A stretch of DNA of 64,000 nucleotides, taken from Clostridium_AW malenominatum. Lineage in GTDB: Bacteria > Bacillota > Clostridia > Clostridiales > Clostridiaceae. The number at the start of each line of letters is the position of its first letter. The stretch's first letter is position 1. Made by a program: the position numbers and the translations under genes. Location of the stretch: the NCBI RefSeq assembly GCF_039521365.1, contig NZ_BAAACF010000001.1:992001-1056000 (forward strand), read 5' to 3'. Below the pieces are notes generated by a model that worked only from the letters and a program-made list of their open reading frames with translations, did not search any database and was not told the DNA's origin. Positions 1-8,684 of the stretch are shown in pieces.

Positions 1-1
1 A

Positions 2-832
2 AGGGCTTTAGGAACATTAATTGGTGGAGCCGCTCTAGCACTTTCAGGACTATTACTTCAAATATTTTTCAAAAACCCTATAGTAGAGCCTTATGTACTG
101 GGAATTTCATCAGGAGCTACCTTATTTGTAGCTTTAATAATGCTTGGAGGAATCACTTTAGGGTTTAAAACTCCATCCCCATATGTATTGGTCTTAGGCG
201 CTTTTTTAGGGGCCTCATTAGTAATGATGTTAGTAGTAGCTTTCGCGGTAAAGGTAAGAGATGTAGTGACTCTTTTAGTTATTGGTATAATGGTTGGATA
301 TATTTGCAGTGCGGTGACAAATCTTTTAGTAGCCTTTGCAGATAGTGAGAGATTATATGGTTTTATTATGTGGACTAAAGGAAGTTTTTCAGGCTTTACA
401 TGGAAAAATATAAATGTGCTTTTGATTTTTGGTGTTCCCATAATATTTGCTTCATTCTTTGTAGTAAAACCTCTCAACGCATTTTTAATGGGCGAAGAGT
501 ATGCTAGGAGTATGGGAGTGGATATTAAGAAATTTAGATTAATAATTATATTAATTGCTAGCATATTAACTGCTGGTGTAACTGCCTTTACAGGCCCTAT
601 AGCTTTTGTTGGACTTGCTGTTCCGCATATTTCAAGGTTGATTTTTAGAACCTCAGATAACAGGATACTAATTCCGGGAACAGTTATTATGGGTGCTATA
701 GTTACTTCACTATGCGATTTGATATGTAGAACAATTTTTGCGCCTACAGAACTACCAATTAGCTCTATAACATCCTTTATTGGGGCACCTATTGTAATAT
801 ATCTCATACTTAAAAGGAGGGCATCTTTATGA
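2..832 (+). CDS. FecCD-family ABC importer permease (5' end outside the window)
   Basis: The frame is open from the first bases, so the gene starts upstream; about 276 residues are visible of a family that is usually 320-350. It is a very hydrophobic BtuC/FhuB-type permease for iron-siderophore, haem, cobalamin or another tetrapyrrole. Family hallmarks seen are the early GLLLQ and KNP segments, EPYVLGISSGA, the cytoplasmic loop with MGVDIKKFR, and GPIAFVGLAVPHISR before the last helices. Its stop overlaps the ATG of the ATPase gene (ATGA at 829-832), so the two are translationally coupled. The neighbouring chelatase-like genes suggest a tetrapyrrole or metal substrate, but that is inference; the binding protein must lie upstream. 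Confidence 0.93.
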   Translation, partial: RALGTLIGGAALALSGLLLQIFFKNPIVEPYVLGISSGATLFVALIMLGGITLGFKTPSPYVLVLGAFLGASLVMMLVVAFAVKVRDVVTLLVIGIMVGYICSAVTNLLVAFADSERLYGFIMWTKGSFSGFTWKNINVLLIFGVPIIFASFFVVKPLNAFLMGEEYARSMGVDIKKFRLIIILIASILTAGVTAFTGPIAFVGLAVPHISRLIFRTSDNRILIPGTVIMGAIVTSLCDLICRTIFAPTELPISSITSFIGAPIVIYLILKRRASL

Positions 833-2073
833 TAACTCTAAATACAGAAAATCTTTGTGTAGGATATGAAAATAAGGCTATTGTTGATGATATAAACATA
901 AAACTTATAAAGGGAGAAAATCTATGCCTTCTAGGTCCCAATGGTGCAGGTAAAACCACTATTTTAAGAACCCTATCCAAACTTCTAAATCCTATAAAAG
1001 GAGCAGTTTATATAGAAGGGCAAAATATTAAGGATATACAAAATAAAGAGCTTTCAAAGAAGATGTCTGTAGTTTTAACTAATAAGTTTAATGGAGGATT
1101 AATGACGGTTTTCGATGTGGTATCCATGGGTAGATACCCTTATACAGGTTTTTTTGGATACCTAGGTAAAAAGGATAGGGAAAAAATTTCTGAAGCTTTA
1201 AAAACTGTAAATGCAGAAGATATAGCAAAATCTTATTTTGATGAACTAAGTGATGGTCAAAAACAAAAGGTTTTAGTGGCAAGGGCTCTGGTACAGGAAC
1301 CAGATGTGATTGTTTTAGATGAACCTACAACACATTTAGATATAAAACATAGATTGGAACTTATTGAAATACTGAGAACACTTACAAAGGAAAAAGGAAT
1401 TACGGTAATACTATCCCTTCATGAAATAGATATGGCGTTAAAAAGTTGTGACAAGGTAGCCCTTGTAAATAAGGGTAAAATAATTGCTTACGGCACACCA
1501 GAAGATGTAGTAGATGAAAAAACTATAGAGGAACTATATGAAATAAAAGAGGCTAATTTTAATAATTTACTGGGCTCTATAGAATTATCAAACAGCAATA
1601 AACCTAGGGCTTTCGTCATAGGTGGCAGCGGTTATGGAGCTTCTATATACAGGGTACTTACAAAATATAATATAGGCTTTTATACAGGTGTTTTACATGA
1701 AAATGATATAGATTATGAAATAGCTAGAACCATAGGATTACCTATATTAAAAGAAAATGCCTTTGAAGGAATAAAAGATGAAAATATAAAAAAGGCGCAA
1801 GAAATGATAGATGATGTGCCTTTTGTCATAGACTCAGCTTGCCCCATAGGAGATATTAATAAAAATAATTTACAATTAATTTCCTACGCTTTAAGTAAAG
1901 ATAAAAAAGTTTTTAGCTTTAGAAAAAAAGAAGAGTGCATAAAACTATACGGTGAAGCGAGTAAAAACATTGAATGTATAGAGGGTATGTATACCTTAGC
2001 AGAAAAATTTCTTAGCTATATAGATGAAGAAAGTATAAGAAAAAGCGTAGAGGGGGAGTGTAAAAATTGCTAA
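829..2073 (+). CDS. FepC/BtuD-type ABC ATPase with a C-terminal extension
   Basis: Residues 1 to about 250 are a standard importer ATPase: Walker A GPNGAGKTT at 36-44, signature LSDGQ near 140, Walker B VIVLDEPT near 162 and the switch His in LSLHE. It should energise the preceding permease. The protein is 414 residues against about 260 for the family. The extra 155 residues follow a linker and begin with a glycine-rich VIGGSGYGAS segment, then a mixed alpha/beta stretch with Cys at DSACPIGD and a Cys pair in the last five residues (CKNC). I do not recognise this domain; it looks like a small nucleotide- or ligand-binding fold. The 3' end overlaps the next start by 7 bases. Confidence 0.9.
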   Translation: MITLNTENLCVGYENKAIVDDINIKLIKGENLCLLGPNGAGKTTILRTLSKLLNPIKGAVYIEGQNIKDIQNKELSKKMSVVLTNKFNGGLMTVFDVVSMGRYPYTGFFGYLGKKDREKISEALKTVNAEDIAKSYFDELSDGQKQKVLVARALVQEPDVIVLDEPTTHLDIKHRLELIEILRTLTKEKGITVILSLHEIDMALKSCDKVALVNKGKIIAYGTPEDVVDEKTIEELYEIKEANFNNLLGSIELSNSNKPRAFVIGGSGYGASIYRVLTKYNIGFYTGVLHENDIDYEIARTIGLPILKENAFEGIKDENIKKAQEMIDDVPFVIDSACPIGDINKNNLQLISYALSKDKKVFSFRKKEECIKLYGEASKNIECIEGMYTLAEKFLSYIDEESIRKSVEGECKNC

Positions 2074-2906
2074 TTATTAAGAACCTTATAAAGAAATATG
2101 ATAGTTTAACAGCAGTAAATGATTTAAATTTAGAAATAAAAAAAGGGGAGTTTTTTGGACTTTTAGGGCCAAATGGAGCGGGTAAAAGTACTACTATTAG
2201 AATGATAAGTACGCTGACTCCAAAGACGTCTGGAGATATTATTATAAATAATAAAAGCATGGATAGAAATCTTAGAGAAGTTAAGATGAAAATAGGAGTA
2301 GTTCCTCAAGGTAATAATTTAGAAATGGAAATGACAGCCTTTGAGAATCTAGAGCTTCATGGAAGGCTTTACAACATGCCTAAAGATATAAGAAGAAAAA
2401 AAATAGAGGAGATTTTAGAGTTTATAGAGCTTAAGGAAAGAGCTAATAATCTGGTTAAAGAATATTCAGGAGGTATGAAAAGAAAGCTTATGATTGGGAT
2501 GGCTCTTATGCATAATCCTGATTTGCTTCTTTTAGATGAACCAACAGTAGGACTAGATGCCACTGCAAGAAGAAGAATGTGGGATTTACTTAAAAGATTA
2601 AAAGATGAAGGGCTTACAGTGCTATTAACCACTCATTATATTGAAGAAGCAGAAGTTTTATGTGATAGGGTTGGACTTATAGATGGGGGATGCTTAATTG
2701 AATTAGATTCTCCTAAAAACTTAATAGAGAAGGTAGGGAAATACACCGTAGAGTATTACCAAGATGGAGAAACAAAAGAAAGGTTTTTTGAGAAGAAGGA
2801 AGAGGCAGCCACCTTTGCCTCTAGCTTACAAGGAAGCGTAAATATTAGACCCTCTAATTTAGAGGATGTATTTATTAAACTAACCAATAAAAGGGTGGTG
2901 ATATAA
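2067..2906 (+). CDS. ABC-2 type exporter ATPase (DrrA/CcmA-like)
   Basis: This 279-residue ATPase has Walker A GPNGAGKST (34-42), the signature YSGGMKRK near 133 and Walker B LLLLDEPTVGLDA, followed by a short C-terminal region typical of drug or glycolipid exporter ATPases. The TTG start is supported by GGGGGAG eight bases upstream and by an N-terminus (MLIIKNLIKKY) that matches the family. It overlaps the importer ATPase gene upstream, and its TAA/ATG junction with the permease downstream is immediate, so the half-transporter pair forms one unit. Export substrate is unknown. Lying between an importer and chelatase-like genes, it may serve the same tetrapyrrole or metal system, which is inference. 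Confidence 0.92.
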   Translation: MLIIKNLIKKYDSLTAVNDLNLEIKKGEFFGLLGPNGAGKSTTIRMISTLTPKTSGDIIINNKSMDRNLREVKMKIGVVPQGNNLEMEMTAFENLELHGRLYNMPKDIRRKKIEEILEFIELKERANNLVKEYSGGMKRKLMIGMALMHNPDLLLLDEPTVGLDATARRRMWDLLKRLKDEGLTVLLTTHYIEEAEVLCDRVGLIDGGCLIELDSPKNLIEKVGKYTVEYYQDGETKERFFEKKEEAATFASSLQGSVNIRPSNLEDVFIKLTNKRVVI

Positions 2907-3640
2907 TGTCAACTTTTCTAAGTGTTTTATGGCAGGAATATGTACTATTTAAAAGAAAGTTTTGGACCATAACTTTAGCCTCCATGATATCCCCTATTTT
3001 GTATTTAATAGCCTTTGGGTGGGGCATGGGATCACAAGTAACCATGGATGGAAAACCGTATATTGCTTTTATAATCCCTGGAATTGTTGCTTTAGCTACC
3101 ATGACTACCAGCTATAACAATACGGCAACTTCTATAAATATATCAAGAATATTTTATAAAAGCTTCGAGGCTTTTATGATAGCACCTATTAGTACATATA
3201 CCTATGTCCTTGGCAAAATAGTAGCAGGAGCATTAATGGGAATGTATTCTGCATTTTTGATAATAGTTTTATCTCTAGCTGGTGGTACAGGAATCACCAT
3301 AAGTTTATATTCAGTTTTAATAATTATTCTTAATTGTTTAGTTTTTTCATCCGTAGGCTTTGTAGCAGGAGTATTTATAAATTCTCATAAGGAATTGTCC
3401 AAGATTTCCAGCTTTATTATTACTCCAATGTCATTTTTATGCGGTACATTTTTCTCTTTAGATAAAATGCCAAAACTAATAAAAAATATTATATGGATGC
3501 TACCGCTGACCCACACCAGTTTAGGACTTAGAAGCAGTGGGGAAGATTTAATAAATATGATTATTCACCCTATTATTTTAATTATCTATTTCATAGTTAT
3601 ATTTTTTATAGGAATTAAAGGGTGTAAAAGTGCAGAATAA
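2906..3640 (+). CDS. ABC-2 type exporter permease
   Basis: A 244-residue membrane protein with about six hydrophobic segments and the ABC-2 pattern: cytoplasmic N-terminus (LWQEYVLFKRKFW), a GIVALATMTTSY segment, and a late PMSFLCGTFFSLDKMP loop followed by the conserved PLTHTS motif. It begins at the last base of the ATPase stop codon. It pairs with the preceding ATPase to form an exporter. Nothing in the protein alone tells the substrate. Confidence 0.9.
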   Translation: MSTFLSVLWQEYVLFKRKFWTITLASMISPILYLIAFGWGMGSQVTMDGKPYIAFIIPGIVALATMTTSYNNTATSINISRIFYKSFEAFMIAPISTYTYVLGKIVAGALMGMYSAFLIIVLSLAGGTGITISLYSVLIIILNCLVFSSVGFVAGVFINSHKELSKISSFIITPMSFLCGTFFSLDKMPKLIKNIIWMLPLTHTSLGLRSSGEDLINMIIHPIILIIYFIVIFFIGIKGCKSAE

Positions 3641-3685
3641 GAGGGGACGGTTCGCGAATTTACTTAATGAAGGGAGCTCTATTAA

Positions 3686-4732
3686 ATGAAAAATATAAAA
3701 AAGATTTATCCATTTACAGCAATTGTTGGACAAGAAAATATGAAAAAGGCATTGATACTTAATGCTATCAATCCATCTCTTGGAGGAGTTTTAATTAGAG
3801 GAGAAAAAGGAACAGCTAAATCCACTGCAGTTCGTGCCTTGGCGGAGCTTTTACCAGAAAGATTACAGGTTGAAGGGTGTGTGTTTGGATGTGATCCTAT
3901 AGATAAAACCAGCATGTGTTTAAAATGCCGTGAAAAAGTAGAAAAAAGTGAAAAGATAAGTACAGTAAAGGAAAAAATGAAGGTAGTAGATTTACCTGTT
4001 AGTGCTACAGAAGACAGAGTAGTAGGTACTTTAGATATTGAGTATGCAATTAAAAAGGGAGAAAAGAAATTTGAACCAGGGATTTTAGCTCTAGCCAATA
4101 GAAATATACTTTATGTGGATGAAGTAAATCTTCTTGATGACCATGTGGTGGATGTTTTATTGGACTCTGCGGCTATGGGTGTAAATACAATAGAAAGAGA
4201 AGGGGTGTCCTTTTGCCATCCAGCTAAATTCATTCTTGTGGGCACTATGAATCCAGAGGAAGGTGATTTAAGACCTCAGCTTTTAGATAGATTTGGCATG
4301 GTAGTTGACGTAATAGGAGAAAGGGATACTGAAAAAAGAGTAGAAGTAATAAAAAGAAGGCTTCAATATGAAAATGATAATGATAATGAAGCATTTATAT
4401 TAAGTTATGAGGAAGAACAGCAAAAGCTAAGGGATAAAATTTTAAAGGGGAAGGAAATTTTAAAAGAAGTAAATTTTGATGATAAAATACTTGAAATGGC
4501 AGCATCAATAAGTATAGAAATGGATGTAGATGGCCATAGAGCGGATATAAGCATAATTAAAACTGCCATGACTATAGCTGCCTTTAATGGTAGGGATAAG
4601 GTTGAAAGAGGGGATATGCTAGAAGCAGCACAGCTTGCTCTTCCACATAGAATGAGAAGAAAACCCTTTGAAGAAGGAGAAATGAATTTTTCTAAGGTTG
4701 AAGAAATAATTAATGAAATAGCAATGGCATAG
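3686..4732 (+). CDS. Magnesium-chelatase-type AAA+ ATPase (ChlI/BchI-like) with a Cys insertion
   Basis: The 348-residue protein has a ChlI core: N-terminal FTAIVGQENMKKAL, Walker A GEKGTAKST (39-47), Walker B YVDEVN near 143-148, sensor-type GTMNPEEG, and arginine-finger region LLDRFGM. In Mg- and Co-chelatases this subunit forms the hexameric motor that drives the large catalytic subunit. An insertion after the Walker A helix has Cys at 65, 69, 78 and 81, a likely zinc or Fe-S knuckle that plant and cyanobacterial ChlI lack. Spacing to the next gene is 18 bases and both share layout, so they are one operon. No large subunit (BchH/CobN) is in view; it may be upstream. Confidence 0.88.
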   Translation: MKNIKKIYPFTAIVGQENMKKALILNAINPSLGGVLIRGEKGTAKSTAVRALAELLPERLQVEGCVFGCDPIDKTSMCLKCREKVEKSEKISTVKEKMKVVDLPVSATEDRVVGTLDIEYAIKKGEKKFEPGILALANRNILYVDEVNLLDDHVVDVLLDSAAMGVNTIEREGVSFCHPAKFILVGTMNPEEGDLRPQLLDRFGMVVDVIGERDTEKRVEVIKRRLQYENDNDNEAFILSYEEEQQKLRDKILKGKEILKEVNFDDKILEMAASISIEMDVDGHRADISIIKTAMTIAAFNGRDKVERGDMLEAAQLALPHRMRRKPFEEGEMNFSKVEEIINEIAMA

Positions 4733-4750
4733 TAAAGGAGTGTTTTCTAA

Positions 4751-6640
4751 GTGAAAAGGGATTATGTATATCCTTTTGCTGCGGTTATTGGACAGGAAAA
4801 AGTTAAAAAAGCTCTTATGTTAAATGTAATAAACCCATCTATTGGAGGATTATTAATAAGTGGGGAAAAAGGTACAGCAAAATCAACCTTGGTAAGAGGA
4901 CTAGCTCAGCTTATAGAGGATATGAAGGTTATTGATGTACCTTTAAATGTAACTGAAGATAGACTAATTGGAACAATTGATATTGAAAAGGCAATTGCTT
5001 TAGGTGAGAGAAGTTTTGAAGCAGGATTATTAAAGGAAGCTCATGGCAATATTTTATATATAGATGAAGTTAATCTTTTAAGTAGTCATATTGTTAATTC
5101 TATTCTTGAAGCATCCTCCTCTGGGGTAAATCTTGTGGAAAGAGAGGGAATATCCTTTACTCATCCGTCAAAATTTATTTTGGTTGGCACTATGAATCCA
5201 GAGGAAGGAAATTTAAGATCCCAATTTTTAGATAGGTTTGGATTATATTTAGAGGTTAAGGGAAGCTCAGATTTAGGGGAAAGAAAAGAAATAATAAAAA
5301 GAATATTAAAATATGAAGAAAACCCAGAGGAATATATAAGTAACTGGAAAAAAGAAATGGATAAACTTTTAAGTAAAATTCTAATGGCTAAGAATTATTT
5401 ATATAAAGTTGAAGTGTCAGAGAACGTAATGAACCTTGCAGTAGAAATTTCTAAGGAAGCAAATTGCTCAGGACACAGGGCAGAACTTGTAATAATTGAA
5501 ACTGCAAAAGCAATAGCAGCTTTTGAAAATAGAAAAAATATTAAAGTTAGTGATATTAAGGAAGCAGCTGAAATGGCGCTTCCCCATAGAATGAGGGAGG
5601 TTCCTACTGAAATAAATGAACCACAGGAAAATGATGAGAAGGCTCAAGAGGAAAATAAAGATAAGTCAAAAGAAGATAATATGGAAGATAACACTGAAGA
5701 AAATGATAACCCAATGGAAGAGGATAAATCTAGGGAAAAACCTGATGAAGAATCTGTTGATGATAGTTTAAAGGATGAAAATAAAAATGAAAACTGTGAG
5801 GATTCTATAGATGACATAGGCAAAATCTTTACAGTAAAATCTTTAAATATCCAGCCTATGGATAGGAAAAAACGTAAGGGTAGTGGAAAGAGAAGCAAAA
5901 CAAAAACAGATTTAATTCAAGGAAGGTATGTGAGATACACCTTTCCTAGAGAAAGGATAAGAGATATTGCCTTTGATGCAACCCTTAGAGCTGCTGCGCC
6001 ATATCAGAAATTAAGAGAGAAAAATGGATTAGCTATTGCTATAAATAAAGGGGATTTTAGAGAAAAGATAAGAGAAAAGAGAACAGGAAGCACCATTTTA
6101 TTTATAGTAGACGCTAGTGGTTCTATGGGAGCTAAAAAAAGAATGAAAGCAGTTAAGGGAGCAATAGTTTCTCTTCTTGCAGATGCATACCAAAAACGAG
6201 ATAAGATAGGTATGATAGCTTTTAGAAAGAATAAAGCAGAGGTTTTGTTAAACATTACTCGAAGTGTAGACCTTGCACAAAAGAGTCTTAAAACCCTTCC
6301 CACAGGTGGAAAAACTCCACTATCAGCAGGACTCTCTAAAGGATATGAAGTTTTAAAAGGGGCCAAAAGAAAAGATCCAGAAATGGTACCAGTTATAGTT
6401 CTTATATCCGATGGAAGAGCAAATTTATCATTTAATGGAGGAGATGCTTTTTCTGAGGCTATTTCTATGGCAAAGAAAATTTTATATGAAGATATTCAAT
6501 CTATAGTTATAGATACGGAAAATGATTTTATAAAGCTTGGCCTTGCTAAAGAGTTAGCAGAGGCTATGAATGCTAAATACTATAAGCTAGAAGAACTTGA
6601 AGCAGGGGAAATTGCCAATACCGTAAGAAGATATCTTTAA
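4751..6640 (+). CDS. Chelatase-type AAA+ and VWA domain protein (ChlI-ChlD-like fusion)
   Basis: A 629-residue protein that starts at GTG. Residues 1 to about 290 repeat the ChlI fold of the preceding gene (Walker A GEKGTAKST, YIDEVNLL, GTMNPEEG) without the Cys insertion. Residues 290-370 are a Glu/Asp/Asn/Lys-rich linker. The C-terminal VWA domain carries a MIDAS motif DASGS at 454-458, a TGGKTPL threonine and ISDGRAN. This is the ChlD/BchD arrangement, in which the VWA domain binds the partner's integrin-I motif and couples ATP hydrolysis to metal insertion. With the preceding ATPase it should form the I:D motor of a tetrapyrrole metal chelatase; metal and ring are unknown. Confidence 0.9.
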   Translation: MKRDYVYPFAAVIGQEKVKKALMLNVINPSIGGLLISGEKGTAKSTLVRGLAQLIEDMKVIDVPLNVTEDRLIGTIDIEKAIALGERSFEAGLLKEAHGNILYIDEVNLLSSHIVNSILEASSSGVNLVEREGISFTHPSKFILVGTMNPEEGNLRSQFLDRFGLYLEVKGSSDLGERKEIIKRILKYEENPEEYISNWKKEMDKLLSKILMAKNYLYKVEVSENVMNLAVEISKEANCSGHRAELVIIETAKAIAAFENRKNIKVSDIKEAAEMALPHRMREVPTEINEPQENDEKAQEENKDKSKEDNMEDNTEENDNPMEEDKSREKPDEESVDDSLKDENKNENCEDSIDDIGKIFTVKSLNIQPMDRKKRKGSGKRSKTKTDLIQGRYVRYTFPRERIRDIAFDATLRAAAPYQKLREKNGLAIAINKGDFREKIREKRTGSTILFIVDASGSMGAKKRMKAVKGAIVSLLADAYQKRDKIGMIAFRKNKAEVLLNITRSVDLAQKSLKTLPTGGKTPLSAGLSKGYEVLKGAKRKDPEMVPVIVLISDGRANLSFNGGDAFSEAISMAKKILYEDIQSIVIDTENDFIKLGLAKELAEAMNAKYYKLEELEAGEIANTVRRYL

Positions 6641-6720
6641 TTTTATATAAAATTGGAATATAAATGTATTTTTTAGGCATACTTAAGATTAGATTATCTT
6701 TAATTAGGAAGGAAAAGATT

Positions 6721-7098
6721 ATGAGAGGTGCAAAGAAAATACTTTATATTACTCTAGGAATATTTTTTCTTGTTTTAGGTTCCATAGGAGCCCTTATTCC
6801 AGTACTTCCAACTACTCCCCTGCTTTTATTAGCCTCCCTTTGCTTTGTAAAGGGGTCTGAAAGAGTAGATAGGTGGTTTAAAGATACTAAGCTTTACAAA
6901 AGGCACTTGGAAAGATACATAGAGGCAAGAGGTATAACTATGAAGAAAAAAATAATAATACTATTAGTTTCAGATACTATAATAGTTATTTCTCTTATAA
7001 GCTCCAAGAGTATACATGTAAAGATTTTTCTAGTTTTATTAATGATGATAAAATGCTACTATTTTATATTTAGAATAAATACCATAAAGGAAGAATAG
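6721..7098 (+). CDS. YbaN/DUF454 family inner-membrane protein
   Basis: An upstream in-frame ATG exists at 6664, but the ATG at 6721 is preferred: AGGAAGG lies about eight bases upstream and the resulting 125 residues match the family length. Two early hydrophobic helices contain the DUF454 hallmark GSIGALIPVLPTTPLLLLA followed by CFVKGSERV and a charged F-K-LY region; two more hydrophobic stretches close the protein. Function of DUF454 is not established; E. coli YbaN lies beside priC. It follows the chelatase-like genes by 80 bases, possibly in the same transcript. Confidence 0.85.
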   Translation: MRGAKKILYITLGIFFLVLGSIGALIPVLPTTPLLLLASLCFVKGSERVDRWFKDTKLYKRHLERYIEARGITMKKKIIILLVSDTIIVISLISSKSIHVKIFLVLLMMIKCYYFIFRINTIKEE

Positions 7099-7110
7099 GA
7101 GTGATATTAA

Positions 7111-7224
7111 ATGGGAGATAAAAATCCAAATAAGCCTAAGAAAAAGAAAAAAGTAGTTGAAAATACTACTGTAGATTCAGTAATTGGAACTGAAAAAGAA
7201 TCAGGAAAGAAAAATAAAAAGTAA
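7111..7224 (+). CDS. Lys-rich 37-residue peptide
   Basis: A short gene begins 12 bases after the DUF454 stop with AGGAGTG seven bases before ATG. It encodes 37 residues with no hydrophobic segment: MGDKNPNKPKKKKK at the N-terminus and a GKKNKK tail, with about 40 percent lysine. From memory, similar tiny MGDKNPNKP-type proteins occur in many Clostridia; no function is known to me. The stop codon lies in the left arm of the perfect hairpin shared with the convergent gene. The good ribosome site and operon position argue for a real gene. Confidence 0.65.
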   Translation: MGDKNPNKPKKKKKVVENTTVDSVIGTEKESGKKNKK

Positions 7225-7272
7225 GAAAAGAAATGGGTAAATATATGATATATTTACCCATTTCTTTTCTTA
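7222..7272. terminator. Perfect 24-bp-arm bidirectional terminator
   Basis: Arms at 7222-7245 and 7249-7272 are exact reverse complements around a three-base loop (TGA). The arms contain the stop codons and last codons of both convergent genes. AAGAAAAGAAA at one end becomes a U-rich tail on the other strand, so the hairpin can end transcription both ways. Confidence 0.8.
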
Positions 7273-7541
7273 GGAAACCATCCTCTATTAACCCTTTCCT
7301 TTTGTTCTATAATTTCATGAATACCCCATAAAAAGGTTATGCCAATAATTCCAAGAGAGCCTGATAGCAACATACTTTCAATAATAAAGGATAGGGAGAT
7401 AGAAAGTATACCTACAATAAGAAATAGTGGCCATAGCTTAGTCCCAAAATGATATTCACCCTTAATTACAATAATGTGACCTATCCCCGTTGAGATTAGC
7501 ATAACTATACCGATAATCAAACCATAAAAATTTAAAGACAT
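7254..7541 (-). CDS. DUF4491 family small membrane protein
   Basis: The preferred start is ATG at 7541 (MSLNFYG), with GGAGTGA eight bases upstream; a longer TTG-initiated reading has no such support. The 95-residue product has three to four hydrophobic helices. It ends with the family's conserved pattern: FLWGIHEIIEQKERV then GWFPKK. An N-terminal GLIIGIVMLISTGIGH segment and a KGEYHFGTKLWPLF loop also match DUF4491. Function is unknown. It is convergent with the peptide gene and shares its terminator. Confidence 0.8.
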   Translation of the reverse strand: MSLNFYGLIIGIVMLISTGIGHIIVIKGEYHFGTKLWPLFLIVGILSISLSFIIESMLLSGSLGIIGITFLWGIHEIIEQKERVNRGWFPKKRNG

Positions 7542-7733
7542 TATTAGTTCACTCCAATTCAATTAATGAATAATATATTTATTACAATATATATTAATTA
7601 TGACATTTCTAGAATAAATTATTCAAAGATCAATAAGATTTAGCTGTTAATACGTTGGTAACATTTTTCATATATAATGTTTAAAAGAATATTTTCCATA
7701 AAGAAATGTTAGAATGAAAGGAAAGAGTTATTT

Positions 7734-8570
7734 ATGAATATTCTTGTTACGTTAAATTCAAATTATATTAAACAGTTGATTGTTATGATCAACTCCATAT
7801 TAAAATCTAATTCTAATGATAATATTAACCTTTATATTGCCCATAAAGAATTAACAAAAGAGGATTTTAGTAAGATAGAAGCATATGTGGATAAAGAAAG
7901 ATGTAGGGTTATTTCTGTAAAAGTTACTGATGAGATGTTAAAAAATGCGCCTGTTACTAAACGTTATCCAAGAGAAATGTATTTTAGAATATTTGCAGCA
8001 CAGTTTCTTCCAAAGAGTTTAGATAGAATTTTATATTTGGATCCAGACTTAGTTGTTATAAATTCCCTTGATGAACTTTATAACATGGATTTTGAAGGCA
8101 ATTACTACATTGCATCCTCTCATGTTAATAAGGGAATGCAGAAATTAAATGAGTTTCGCCTAGAGATGGACAAGGACTCTCCGTATATAAATTCAGGGGT
8201 AATGTTGATGAATTTAACACTTCTTAGAGAGGATCAAAACATAGAATGTGTTTTTGAATATATTGAAAAAAATAAAAATCGTCTATTACTTCCTGACCAA
8301 GATGTATTAAGTGGTTTATACGGAGGAAAAACTAAAACGGTAAATTCTCTTATTTATAATCTTAGTGATAGATATTTAAAACTACATAATATGAAGCCTA
8401 AAAATTTTAATAACAGAGTAGATTTAGAATGGGTAAAAGAAAATACCGTCATTATTCATTACTGTGGAAGAAACAAGCCTTGGAAGGATAATTACATTGG
8501 AGAGCTAGATATATTTTATAAAGAAGTTGAAGATGAAGTGTTTTTTCGTAGAAAAAGATATTTAATATAG
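7734..8570 (+). CDS. Family 8 glycosyltransferase
   Basis: The 278-residue GT-A-fold enzyme begins MNILVTLNSNY and carries the GT8 metal-binding motif in LYLDPDLVVI (DPD as the DxD) near residue 101, followed by INSLDELY. Downstream are YINSGVMLMNL and the late HYCGRNKPWK motif, all family marks. GT8 retaining enzymes transfer glucose or galactose from UDP-sugars; bacterial members act on lipopolysaccharide, teichoic-type polymers or protein O-glycans. ATG follows GGAAAGAG. It stands alone, 170 bases after a divergent gene, so the acceptor cannot be told from context. Confidence 0.9.
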   Translation: MNILVTLNSNYIKQLIVMINSILKSNSNDNINLYIAHKELTKEDFSKIEAYVDKERCRVISVKVTDEMLKNAPVTKRYPREMYFRIFAAQFLPKSLDRILYLDPDLVVINSLDELYNMDFEGNYYIASSHVNKGMQKLNEFRLEMDKDSPYINSGVMLMNLTLLREDQNIECVFEYIEKNKNRLLLPDQDVLSGLYGGKTKTVNSLIYNLSDRYLKLHNMKPKNFNNRVDLEWVKENTVIIHYCGRNKPWKDNYIGELDIFYKEVEDEVFFRRKRYLI

Positions 8571-8684
8571 ATTATTAAGTCCAACGCTTTCTGTAAAAGA
8601 AGATTTTATAAAAATCTTGGAACAATGCTAAAGGATTGCTTTAGAAGATTTTAAAATAAGCTATAGGAAGGTTAGGTAGCTAAA

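Noticed and set aside
91..807. 238-codon open frame on the minus strand
   Set aside because: It is opposite the FecCD permease, whose family motifs are clear on the plus strand; the minus frame has no ribosome site or recognisable domain.
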